Source of the DNA: an uncultured Eubacteriales bacterium
GTDB taxonomy: Bacteria; Bacillota; Clostridia; Christensenellales; Aristaeellaceae
Length of the DNA: 12,582 bases
Assembly (NCBI GenBank): GCA_900540045.1
Contig: UQEF01000085.1
Location: 1-12,582 of the forward strand
Direction: 5' to 3'
Under the pieces are notes generated by a model, which worked only from the letters and a program-made list of their open reading frames with translations, had not been told where the DNA came from and did not search any database. Each line of letters begins with the position of its first letter. Positions within the stretch are counted from its first letter, which is position 1. A program made the translations under genes and the position numbers. Below are positions 1-6,531 of the stretch, in pieces.

Positions 1-737
1 GATCTCCAGCAGCGTATCATTGCCCATCGGCTGTGCGGAGCCCGCCAGTAATAGAGCACCTGGGGCACATGGGCCGCGCCGCCCACCTGCTCGATGAGCC
101 GGAGGAAGAGGTCGTGGTCCTGGCTGCCGTCGCAGGCCGGGCGCTCACCGCCCACGGCCTCCCACAGCGTTTTCCGGAAGACGGCCAGATGGCAGATGTA
201 GTTGCAGCAGAGCAGGTAGTCCGGGGCATAATCCGGCTTGAAATGCGCCACGATGGGCCGCTGGATGGTTTTGGAGAAGAGCGCTTCGTCGCTGTAAAGG
301 AAGCCGTCCGGCTTTCCCTGCGCCCGCAGCTGCAAAATGGCCTTGCCCATCGTGTACAGCGCATGGGGGGCCAGAATGTCGTCGTGGTCGGCCAGCGCAA
401 GATATTCGCCCGAAGCAAGGGCTGCGGCCGCGTTCGTGTTGGCCGCAATGCCCCTGTTTTCGATCTTTTTGTATACGATGCGTTGATTCTTCGCCTGATA
501 TTCCTCCACGACCTGCTGCACCCCGGCGTGTTCCGCATCGGATGCATCGGCCAGGCAAAGCTCCCCGTTGGGGGCCGTCTGCCCAAGGAAGGAATCCAGA
601 AATTCCCGCAGGTATCGTTCCGGCGTATTGTACAGCGGCGTCAGGATGGAGATGGTCGGCAGGCCGCAGGTGTCTGCCGTCTTCCCGGCCCGTTCGGCGC
701 GCTGGGCTTCCAGCACCTTTTTGGCGGGCAGCCACAT
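1..737 (-). pseudogene. family 2 glycosyltransferase fragment (both ends incomplete)
   Basis: The minus-strand frame read from an ATG at 737 encodes a GT-A fold, family 2 glycosyltransferase, which moves a sugar from a nucleotide-sugar to a surface glycan. Visible are the first-strand motif ISILTPLYNT (residues 29-38), a DHDD metal/nucleotide motif (117-120) and QDHDLFLRL (206-214), the usual acceptor-side acidic motif. The ATG overlaps the dapL frame and is probably fortuitous: the segment opens in what looks like a linker (LPAKKVLEAQRAERAG), so upstream coding sequence appears to be missing. At the left edge the expected 'WRxHxGS' motif is broken: after YYWRA the frame gives PHSRW, while the frame shifted at 42 gives GSAQPMGNDTLLEI and is open to base 1. 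The family assignment is firm; whether this is a decayed gene or an assembly artefact is not known. Confidence 0.72.
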
Positions 738-1839
738 TGACCCCCTGCAGCAGCCGGTCAAAGAAGGTCCAGCTGTCCATGCCCGCGGGCGTGCGCATCC
801 ACACATAGGGCGCATCCACGCCGCCGTAGACCTCATAGCCCGCCTTGATAAGTCCCTCGCGGATAATGGAGGCGTTGCGCAGGTAGTAGCGGATGGTTTC
901 CATGCACTGAGCCGCGCCGTCCGGGCTGTAAACGGCGGCGGCGGCGCGCTGGACGGGATAGCTCACGCCGTTGAACTTGCTGCCCATGCGGCGCTTCCAC
1001 ATGTGGTTGAGCTCCACGGGCTGGCCGCTGGCCCCCAGGCCATGCACGCCATGGGGGATGACCATCCAGCCGCAGCGCGTGCCGGTGAAACCGGCGGTTT
1101 TGGAATAGCTGCAACACTCGATGGCCACATCCTTCGCGCCCTCGATCTCGTAGATGCTGCGGGGGGCATCGGTGGTGACAAACGCCTTGTATGCCGCGTC
1201 ATAGACGATGATGCAGCCGTTCTGTTTCGCGTAGTCCACAAAGACCTTGAGCTGCTCGCGGGTAAGCGTCGTGCCGGTGGGGTTATTGGGGTAGCACAGG
1301 TAGATCACGTCCACGGGCCGGTCCGGCAGAGGCGGCACAAAGCTGTTTTCCGCGTTGCAGGGAAGGTACACCAGCCGGTCCCAGCGGTCGCCCACATAGG
1401 TCCCGGCGCGCCCCGCCATGGCGTTGGAATCCACGTAGACGGGATAGACCGGGTCGGTCACGGCAATCACCGCGTCGTCGCTGAACAGCTCCTGCACGTT
1501 GCTCACGTCGCATTTGGCCCCGTCGGAGACGAACACTTCGTCGAAAGCCACGTCCACGCCCAGCGCACGGTAATCGTTTTCAATGATGGCATTCACCAGA
1601 AAATCGTAGCCGTAATCGGGGCCATAGCCGTGGAAGGTCTCGGCGCAGCCCATCTCCCGCACCGCCTTTTCAAATGCTTCCACCACGGCGGGGGCCAGCG
1701 GCCGCGTCACATCGCCGATGCCCAGACGGATCACGTCGGCGTCGGGATGGGCCTGGGTATATTCCTTCACCCGGCGCGCAATCTCCGCAAAGAGATAGCT
1801 GCCGGGCAGCTTTTCATAGTTGGGATTGACCTTGAGCAT
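145..1839 (-). CDS. dapL: LL-diaminopimelate aminotransferase, C-terminally truncated with an out-of-frame tail
   Basis: DapL is a PLP-dependent class I/II aminotransferase that converts tetrahydrodipicolinate plus glutamate directly to LL-diaminopimelate. The start at 1839 has a GGGAGG site upstream and the family N-terminus (MLKVNPNYEKLPGSYLF). Visible motifs are GIGDVTRPL (40-48), YPNNPTG (183-189), YDAAYKAF (213-220) and the PLP-lysine segment SYSKTAGFTGTR (244-255, Lys247). DapL similarity stops after about residue 369 (QGVNVA, near base 732). The family's last 40 or so residues, with the Gly-rich GEGYFR and SAFG-R block that helps bind the substrate carboxylate, are absent. The frame then stays open to 145 by reading glycosyltransferase DNA out of phase, giving about 195 meaningless residues. 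The product is probably inactive if the junction is real. It overlaps dapF by 26 bases and should be co-transcribed with it. Confidence 0.85.
   Translation of the reverse strand: MLKVNPNYEKLPGSYLFAEIARRVKEYTQAHPDADVIRLGIGDVTRPLAPAVVEAFEKAVREMGCAETFHGYGPDYGYDFLVNAIIENDYRALGVDVAFDEVFVSDGAKCDVSNVQELFSDDAVIAVTDPVYPVYVDSNAMAGRAGTYVGDRWDRLVYLPCNAENSFVPPLPDRPVDVIYLCYPNNPTGTTLTREQLKVFVDYAKQNGCIIVYDAAYKAFVTTDAPRSIYEIEGAKDVAIECCSYSKTAGFTGTRCGWMVIPHGVHGLGASGQPVELNHMWKRRMGSKFNGVSYPVQRAAAAVYSPDGAAQCMETIRYYLRNASIIREGLIKAGYEVYGGVDAPYVWMRTPAGMDSWTFFDRLLQGVNVAARQKGAGSPARRTGREDGRHLRPADHLHPDAAVQYAGTIPAGISGFLPWADGPQRGALPGRCIRCGTRRGAAGRGGISGEESTHRIQKDRKQGHCGQHERGRSPCFGRISCAGRPRRHSGPPCAVHDGQGHFAAAGAGKAGRLPLQRRSALLQNHPAAHRGAFQAGLCPGLPALLQLHLPSGRLPENAVGGRGR
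729..737. other. junction between truncated dapL and truncated glycosyltransferase
   Basis: On the minus strand, recognisable DapL ends and recognisable glycosyltransferase begins within about nine bases (GTGGCTGCC), with no stop codon, spacer or inverted repeat between them. DapL lacks its C-terminus, the glycosyltransferase lacks its N-terminus, and the two frames differ. No insertion-sequence end or long repeat is visible here. Either a deletion or recombination joined two distant genes, or two contigs were merged wrongly. Confidence 0.75.
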
Positions 1840-2707
1840 GCTTTTCCGTCCTCCCTTGTTTTTGCAAATCGTCCTGAAGCCACACGCCGTCATACACAAA
1901 GGTGGCGGGGCCGGTCAGGTATACGTGCCCGTCCTCCTCGCTCCATTCGATCTGAAGCGTGCCGCCGGGCAGCGTCACCGCCACGCTGCGGCCGCACAGG
2001 CCGTTCAGGCAGGACGCTACCGCCGCCGCGCATGCGCCTGTGCCGCAGGCCAGCGTCTCGCCTGTGCCGCGCTCCCACACGCGCATGCGCAGGTGTCCGC
2101 TGTCCTCAACCTTTACGAATTCCACATTGATGCGCTCCGGAAAATCCGCGTGATGTTCCAGCACCGGACCGTCCGTGGTGACCGGGGCGGTATCCGGATC
2201 GCTCACAAAGCACACGGCATGCGGGTTGCCCATATTGACCAGCGTGAGCGCGTAGGTATGTTCCCCGGCCCGCACCGTATGTCCGATGACCGGGCATCCC
2301 ACGGCGGCGGAAGGAATCTTCGCTCCGTCCAGCTGAGGCGCTCCCATGTCCACGCGCACGCTTTGCGTGGTCCCGTCCGGGGCCAGCGTGAGCCTGAGCA
2401 GCTTAATTTCCCCGCCGGATTCCACCGTAAACTCGGTTCGACCGGTCAGCCCCCGGTCGTGGCAGTATTTGGCCACGCAGCGGATGCCGTTTCCGCACAT
2501 GCCGCTTTCGCTGCCGTCGCTGTTGAACATGCGCATGCGGAAATCCGCCGCATCGCTGGGCAGAATCAAAATCAGCCCATCCGAACCGCAGCCGAAGTGC
2601 TGCCGGCTCATCTTCACGCTCAAAGCCGCCGGATCATCCACCTGCTCCTCAAAGCCATTAATGTAGATATAGTCGTTTCCGGCGCCCTCCATCTTGGTAA
2701 AGCGCAT
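1814..2707 (-). CDS. dapF: diaminopimelate epimerase
   Basis: DapF is a cofactor-independent cytosolic epimerase that converts LL-diaminopimelate to the meso form used for lysine and peptidoglycan. The 297-aa product begins MRFTKMEGAGNDY, the family start, with AGGCGGTGA upstream. Both catalytic cysteines are present in their usual settings: Cys71 in GMCGNGIRC and Cys221 in LACGTGACA, plus the conserved NMGNPHAV (158-165). Length is slightly above the usual 270-290 because a polar tail (about 282-297) reads across the ribosome binding site and start of dapL. The 26-base overlap suggests translational coupling, fitting consecutive enzymes of one pathway. It has its own promoter at 2738-2766. 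Function is near certain. Confidence 0.96.
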   Translation of the reverse strand: MRFTKMEGAGNDYIYINGFEEQVDDPAALSVKMSRQHFGCGSDGLILILPSDAADFRMRMFNSDGSESGMCGNGIRCVAKYCHDRGLTGRTEFTVESGGEIKLLRLTLAPDGTTQSVRVDMGAPQLDGAKIPSAAVGCPVIGHTVRAGEHTYALTLVNMGNPHAVCFVSDPDTAPVTTDGPVLEHHADFPERINVEFVKVEDSGHLRMRVWERGTGETLACGTGACAAAVASCLNGLCGRSVAVTLPGGTLQIEWSEEDGHVYLTGPATFVYDGVWLQDDLQKQGRTEKHAQGQSQL

Positions 2708-2737
2708 GCCGTCACCGCCTTTCCTGCTTTCCCGCCT

Positions 2738-2766
2738 AGTATACCACACGCGCCTGCGTTTGACCA
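2738..2766 (-). promoter_or_regulatory. sigma-70 type promoter for dapF-dapL
   Basis: On the minus strand, -35 TGGTCA (2766-2761) and -10 TATACT (2743-2738) are separated by 17 bases, with an extended -10 TGG immediately upstream of the hexamer. It lies 31 bases before the dapF start and just after the terminator of the upstream operon, so dapF-dapL is probably an independent unit. Confidence 0.68.
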
Positions 2767-2771
2767 CCCAA

Positions 2772-2805
2772 AAGCGCCCGGCAGCTCTTTTGCTGCCGGG
2801 CGCTT
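2772..2805 (-). terminator. rho-independent terminator after the SIMPL gene
   Basis: A perfect 14-bp inverted repeat (arms 2772-2785 and 2792-2805, core GCGCCCGGCAGC) encloses a 6-base loop. Read on the minus strand, the right arm runs into TTTTGGG, a short U-tract. It starts 14 bases past the SIMPL stop codon and separates that operon from the dapF promoter. Confidence 0.85.
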
Positions 2806-2818
2806 CGGCTTCGCACCT

Positions 2819-3565
2819 TCATGGATGGCTTGCCGTATAGCAGACCTCCACCGTCGCGGTCACGGACAGATGCGGGTGCACGGGGGTTTCCGCGCTGACA
2901 CTCGTGGCCATGACGGTCGATTCGTCGCCCTGCACCTCGGTCACGCTCACCAGCCGGCCCAGTTCGAGGCCGGACGCTTCCGCCAGCAAGATTGCCTGGG
3001 CCATGGCGTCAGCGGTTGCGGCGCCCAACGCCTCAAAGTAGGCGTCTCTTGCTTCGGAGCTCTCATAGGCCAGTTCGTAGCTGTTCTGCGCGCCGGTGCG
3101 GATGGCGGCGTCGATCACCTCGCCCACGCGCGTGGGATCGTCCAGCCGCACCGCCAGGTCGATGGACACGGTGTAGCCGGAGGCCGTTTCCTGTTGTCCC
3201 AGCTTGGAATACTGGTAGTTATAAACCGTTTCCACGCCATAGTAGGCGGTCTGTGCGTCATGTTCGGAGATGCCCATCTGCGCAAGCGCATCCCTGAGGT
3301 TTTGCATCACCTGCTCCGCCTTGTCCTGCGCGGCGGTCACCGTATCCCCGGAGCCCTGCACGCACAGCGTGAGCACCACAATATCCGCCGGCAGCGACAC
3401 GCTCTCCGTGCCCGTGGCACGGATGGTGGTTTCCTGCGCGGCCGTGAGATCTGCCGCCGGAGTGGATACAGGGGTTTGCGCCGGAGTGGAAGCCGGCGTT
3501 TCCGCCTGGGCGAAAGACAGGGTCAGCATCAGTGCGGCCAGCAGCAACATGGGCAGCCGTTTCAT
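2819..3565 (-). CDS. secreted SIMPL-domain (DUF541, YggE-like) protein
   Basis: This 248-aa protein has a Sec signal peptide (about 1-21, ending AQA), a Thr/Pro/Ala-rich linker (22-40) and a SIMPL/DUF541 domain (about 45-245). Family-typical segments are ATGTESVSLPADIVVL (50-65), YTVSIDLAVRLDD (131-143) and a late A-x-A-M-A-Q helix (about 183-195). SIMPL proteins such as YggE and BP26 are exported proteins that form rings or channel-like oligomers; their biochemical role is poorly defined, with links to stress tolerance. There is no lipobox, so it should be released or wall-associated. The start is fixed by AAGGAGG lying inside the end of the upstream DUF4349 gene, only three bases away. It is the last gene of the sigma-factor operon, suggesting an envelope role under that sigma factor. 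Confidence 0.88.
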   Translation of the reverse strand: MKRLPMLLLAALMLTLSFAQAETPASTPAQTPVSTPAADLTAAQETTIRATGTESVSLPADIVVLTLCVQGSGDTVTAAQDKAEQVMQNLRDALAQMGISEHDAQTAYYGVETVYNYQYSKLGQQETASGYTVSIDLAVRLDDPTRVGEVIDAAIRTGAQNSYELAYESSEARDAYFEALGAATADAMAQAILLAEASGLELGRLVSVTEVQGDESTVMATSVSAETPVHPHLSVTATVEVCYTASHP

Positions 3566-3568
3566 GGG

Positions 3569-4717
3569 TCATTCCTCCTTGGAACCATCCTTCGGGGTGC
3601 GCGGGGACCGTCTGCGCACAACCAGCCATACCACGGCCGCGATTGCAGCCACGGGCACGGCCACCGGCAGGATCATCGTTACAAACACCAGCATATTGCG
3701 CAGGAAGCCGCCCAGCCATCTCAACGAGGCCCTCAGCGCGGCGCCGAGGCGCTCGCCCAGGCCGATATCCTCCGCCGTTGCGCTCTGGGCGGGGCTTTCC
3801 TCCAGCAAGGTCACATTGACGGCGCTCATGTCCACGCGGCGGTCGATGTCGCGCTGTGACGTTTCGTAGCGCTCGATCTCGTACTGTGTATCGGCAACGG
3901 CGGTTTCCAGCTCGATCAGATCCGAGACCTCCTGCGCCTGCGCCATCAGCTGGTTCAGGCGCTCCCGCTTGGCATACAGCGTCTCCAGGCGCGTCTGATT
4001 ATCCGTGTATTGCACGGTCATGTCCGTAACGCTTTCGGAGCGGTCGGTCACCCGGCCCACGCCCTCCATGCCGTCGAGGAACGCGTCCAGGTTTTCGGAC
4101 GGCACGCGCATGCTCAGACTCGCTGTACGCGTATCGCCGCTCTCCACGTCGCCGTATTCATAGAGGTTTTCCACATAGCCGCCCAGGCTGTCCAGCAGCG
4201 CCCGAACATTTTCCAGGCCGGTCTCAAAGGCGGTGGTACGCAGCGTCAGGCTGGCCGTGCGCACCAGCTTCTGCCCGGCGGCCGCCTCCGTGCCGCCGTC
4301 CACCGCTCCGGCTCCGTTTGTGGAAGCCCTGCTCTCCTGGACTGCATACAGGTCATATGTGGCCGTATCGGCAGACCGCGCCATCATCGCGTTGGGCGCA
4401 CCGGCCGAGGTGGTGGAGGCGCTGCCGGCAGATTCCGTTTCGGTCATCGCGTTCTTTTCCGAGGGCGCGGCGCTTAAATCCAGGTCCAGCGTTCCCGCCC
4501 AGAGGCTGCCCACCACCAGCACCAGCGCTGCAAACGCCGGTACGATGGCGCGCCAGAGGGGTCGTCTTGTGCTGTTTTCCACGAGTTTCATCCTGCTCTC
4601 CTCCCGTTTTACGGCGGCGCGCCAGCCGGTTTCAAATCCGGCGGGCACGTTCTCCGACTGGTACAGGTGGCCGAGCGCCTGCTCCAAGGCGCCGTTGGGT
4701 TCCTTCTCCCGAAGCAT
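3569..4717 (-). CDS. DUF4349 membrane protein, probable anti-sigma factor
   Basis: This 382-aa protein has a short acidic cytoplasmic N-terminus (1-50), a membrane helix (about 57-76), a low-complexity Ser/Thr/Ala extracytoplasmic linker (80-148), a DUF4349 domain (about 150-370) with a coiled-coil segment (about 240-295), and a second membrane helix (342-367) followed by a basic tail. The one-helix layout just downstream of an ECF sigma gene, with the N-terminus inside and a large sensor outside, suggests an anti-sigma role. No zinc-binding ZAS motif (HxxxCxxC) is seen, so the inhibitory mechanism is unclear. The start at 4717 is preferred to the ATG at 4723 because AGGAGG is seven bases from the former and only one from the latter. 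It lies 55 bases from the sigma stop and three from the SIMPL gene. The domain call is good; the anti-sigma role is inference. Confidence 0.84.
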   Translation of the reverse strand: MLREKEPNGALEQALGHLYQSENVPAGFETGWRAAVKREESRMKLVENSTRRPLWRAIVPAFAALVLVVGSLWAGTLDLDLSAAPSEKNAMTETESAGSASTTSAGAPNAMMARSADTATYDLYAVQESRASTNGAGAVDGGTEAAAGQKLVRTASLTLRTTAFETGLENVRALLDSLGGYVENLYEYGDVESGDTRTASLSMRVPSENLDAFLDGMEGVGRVTDRSESVTDMTVQYTDNQTRLETLYAKRERLNQLMAQAQEVSDLIELETAVADTQYEIERYETSQRDIDRRVDMSAVNVTLLEESPAQSATAEDIGLGERLGAALRASLRWLGGFLRNMLVFVTMILPVAVPVAAIAAVVWLVVRRRSPRTPKDGSKEE

Positions 4718-4772
4718 GCGCATGCCTCCTTTCCTTGGGAATAAACGAGCGTGATGTGAAAAGGTTCCCTGA

Positions 4773-5297
4773 TTATTCGGACGCTGCCAGCTTCTTTTCA
4801 AGCGCCGCCCTGGCGCGGCTCAGCCGGCTTTTGACCGTGCCCTCGCGCAGGCCCGTAACCCGCGCGATTTCGGCATATCCCATCTGCTGTCCGTAGAACA
4901 GGCCGATGAGCAGCTGCTGCTCCTCGGGCAGCGAAGCTACGGCCCCGCGCATCCGTTCGGCGTCCGCGTCACGAAGATATGCTTCATCCGGCGTGGGAGA
5001 CGGATCGGCGGGGTCCGCGCGCTCCGGGTCGTCCAGCGTCAGGCTTTCGCGGCGCACGCGCGCGCTTTTCAAGATGTCCAGACAGGTGTTGTGCGCGATG
5101 CGGAACAGCCAGGAGGCCACCGCGTCGCCCCGGAAGGCGTCAAAGGCGCGGAAGGCGCGCAGCATGCTTTCCTGCGCCGCATCCTCGGCCTCGTGCGGAT
5201 TGCCCAGCATATGCAGGCAGTGCCGGTACACCATGCCGGAATAGGGTGCGCAAAGGCGCTCGAAGGCTTCCGCCGTCGGGCGATGGGATTGTTTCAT
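4773..5297 (-). CDS. ECF-type RNA polymerase sigma factor
   Basis: This 174-aa protein has the two-domain ECF layout: region 2 (about 12-80) with EAEDAAQESMLRAFRAF (37-53) and SWLFRIAHNTCLDILK (62-77), a short Asp/Pro linker (90-105), and region 4 (about 123-166) with the helix-turn-helix MGYAEIARVTGLREGTVKSR (139-158). It directs RNA polymerase to a small regulon, normally held inactive by a membrane anti-sigma factor; the next gene, DUF4349, is the candidate. The ATG at 5297 has AGGAGA eight bases upstream. The visible promoter is housekeeping-like, and no copy of an ECF -35/-10 pair was recognised there, so self-activation is not supported by eye. It fits the SigW/RpoE-like superfamily; the exact ECF group cannot be assigned from the sequence alone. 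Confidence 0.93.
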   Translation of the reverse strand: MKQSHRPTAEAFERLCAPYSGMVYRHCLHMLGNPHEAEDAAQESMLRAFRAFDAFRGDAVASWLFRIAHNTCLDILKSARVRRESLTLDDPERADPADPSPTPDEAYLRDADAERMRGAVASLPEEQQLLIGLFYGQQMGYAEIARVTGLREGTVKSRLSRARAALEKKLAASE

Positions 5298-5332
5298 GCG
5301 CGCATCTCCTTTCCGCGCCTGGTGATGATCTC

Positions 5333-5361
5333 ATTATACGACGGTTTCCAACGCTTCGCAA
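5333..5361 (-). promoter_or_regulatory. promoter for the sigma/DUF4349/SIMPL operon
   Basis: On the minus strand, a perfect -10 TATAAT (5338-5333) follows a 17-base spacer and a -35 TTGCGA (5361-5356). It lies 35 bases before the sigma-factor start and immediately after the thioesterase stop, so the operon does not depend only on read-through. It is the closest match to the housekeeping consensus among the promoters in this window. Confidence 0.7.
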
Positions 5362-5368
5362 TAGGAAG

Positions 5369-6100
5369 TCAGGCACGGTCGCGCCACAGGCCCTCCACGG
5401 CAAAGCATACGGTGTCCCCATGCAGCCCGCGCAGCGTGCTCGCCTCCCCCGCCTGGCAAACCTCCATAACGAGCTTTTCCTCCGGAATGACCTCCGCGTT
5501 GTAGTGCACCAGCAGATCGCCCAGCATTTGCCGGCGGTGCTTTTCCACGGGAAACTGATTCATGAACCAGTCCACATAGCGGGTGTTGTTCACGTGCTGG
5601 TTCATATCCAGATCGGTGTAGACGGGCAGGTATTCACGGCGCGAGACCGGACCGTCCAGCGCGCGCAGATTGCCGGGGAAGGGCAGGGGCGCCGGGATGC
5701 CATATTCGGGCATGGTCTCACCCAGCCGCGAGGCCGGAGCGATTTTCCGCTCGTCCAGGTCCATGAGCACAAACAGCGCGGAGGCGCATCCGAGCGTCCC
5801 TCCTTCGGTTTCAAAGGTATAATAGCGCGGAAAAAACATGTGCCTGGTCTTTCCGGGCCAGGTGCGCACCGTAACGTGCTGGTCCAGCACGGGATACTCC
5901 TCCATATGCAGGCGGGCACGGCTGAGCACCCACGCCACCCCCAGCCCGCGCAGACGCTCAAAGGTCAAATCCAGCACATGGCAATGGCCGTCCCCCGCCT
6001 CCTGCATGGCGCGGAAGATCGCTCCCGGCTGCCATTGCCCGGTAAAATCCACCGAGCACATGTCCAAAACCGTTTCATATACATAGGGTTCGTTTGGCAT
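5369..6100 (-). CDS. acyl-ACP thioesterase
   Basis: A 243-aa double-hotdog thioesterase of the bacterial FatA/FatB-like family (PF01643). It hydrolyses acyl-acyl carrier protein to free fatty acid in the cytosol, ending or diverting fatty-acid synthesis. The C-terminal hotdog carries TDLDMNQHVNNTRYVDW (162-178), whose Asn167 and His169 correspond to the family's catalytic Asn/His. The N-terminal hotdog has the expected MQEAGDGHC (32-40) and WVLSRARLHMEEYP (57-70) segments. Length is typical for the bacterial members. The ATG at 6100 has AGAAGG upstream. It is transcribed from the divergent region, with the sigma operon beginning only 71 bases past its stop; no terminator separates them, so some read-through is possible. 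Chain-length preference cannot be read from the sequence. Confidence 0.93.
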   Translation of the reverse strand: MPNEPYVYETVLDMCSVDFTGQWQPGAIFRAMQEAGDGHCHVLDLTFERLRGLGVAWVLSRARLHMEEYPVLDQHVTVRTWPGKTRHMFFPRYYTFETEGGTLGCASALFVLMDLDERKIAPASRLGETMPEYGIPAPLPFPGNLRALDGPVSRREYLPVYTDLDMNQHVNNTRYVDWFMNQFPVEKHRRQMLGDLLVHYNAEVIPEEKLVMEVCQAGEASTLRGLHGDTVCFAVEGLWRDRA

Positions 6101-6140
6101 GCAACTACCTTCTTTCCGTCAAAAACAGAGCTCAATGCGA

Positions 6141-6146
6141 AGTATA
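6141..6146 (-). promoter_or_regulatory. extended -10 promoter for the thioesterase gene
   Basis: On the minus strand, GTGGTATACT carries a TATACT -10 with an extended TGG, 40 bases before the thioesterase ATG. No good -35 hexamer is visible at the right distance, as expected when an extended -10 compensates. The same ten bases occur at the dapF promoter (2738-2747). Confidence 0.55.
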
Positions 6147-6205
6147 CCACAGTCGGGCGGCTTTTCCCAGCACAGATTTCCAGCGCCGTCCTCCATCCGC
6201 CCGCA

Positions 6206-6234
6206 TTGACAAGCCCCGCTGCCGATGGTAAGAT
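6206..6234 (+). promoter_or_regulatory. promoter for the DUF1858/ferritin-like operon
   Basis: A perfect -35 TTGACA (6206-6211), a 17-base spacer and -10 TAAGAT (6229-6234) with an extended TGG. It faces away from the thioesterase promoter, 56 bases before the DUF1858 start, so the two operons are driven divergently from one region. Confidence 0.68.
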
Positions 6235-6289
6235 ATCCACGTCTCCGACAAAGGCCCCTCAAGCAATGTAAACAAGGAGGAATTTCCAT

Positions 6290-6490
6290 ATGACCGTTAC
6301 CAAGCAGATGTCCATCGGCGAAGTGCTCAGCATCGACCGCAGCACGGCGCATATCTTCATGGAGTTTGGCATGCACTGCCTGGGCTGCCCGCATGCCACC
6401 GCAGAATCCATCGCCGACGCGTGCGCCGCCCACGGGTCCGACCCCGACGCGCTGGTGCAAAAGCTCAACGAGTATCTTCAGAAGGCCTGA
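6290..6490 (+). CDS. DUF1858 redox-disulfide protein
   Basis: This 66-aa cytosolic protein consists of one DUF1858 domain, the type also named the hybrid-cluster-protein-associated redox disulfide domain and found at the N-terminus of ScdA/RIC iron-sulfur repair proteins. The signature is FMEFGMHCLGCPHATAES (23-40), a CxxC pair at Cys30 and Cys33 in the expected loop, followed by the helix SIADACAAHG (40-49). The start is set by AAGGAGG nine bases upstream. Free-standing copies are common in anaerobes and are thought to act as small thiol redox or cluster-handling partners; no reaction is established. The neighbour 41 bases downstream is a diiron ferritin-like protein on the same strand, which supports a joint redox role. 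Confidence 0.9.
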   Translation: MTVTKQMSIGEVLSIDRSTAHIFMEFGMHCLGCPHATAESIADACAAHGSDPDALVQKLNEYLQKA

Positions 6491-6531
6491 ATTCCGTCCC
6501 GCCACGCCGCCCGGAAGGAGTGAACGAAAGA

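Noticed and set aside
568..2130. Long plus-strand open frame (520 codons) opposite dapL/dapF
   Set aside because: His/Arg/Ala-rich composition with no domain and no suitable start site; it mirrors the codon bias of the real minus-strand genes.
1820..3859. Plus-strand open frame of 679 codons
   Set aside because: Antisense shadow of dapF, the SIMPL gene and DUF4349; it crosses a terminator and two promoters, and its protein has repetitive His/Gly/Arg-rich composition.
5339..5352. GGAAACCGTCGT upstream of the sigma factor as an autoregulatory ECF promoter
   Set aside because: The GGAAAC and CGTC elements are adjacent instead of 16-17 bases apart; the site is better read as the spacer of a housekeeping promoter.
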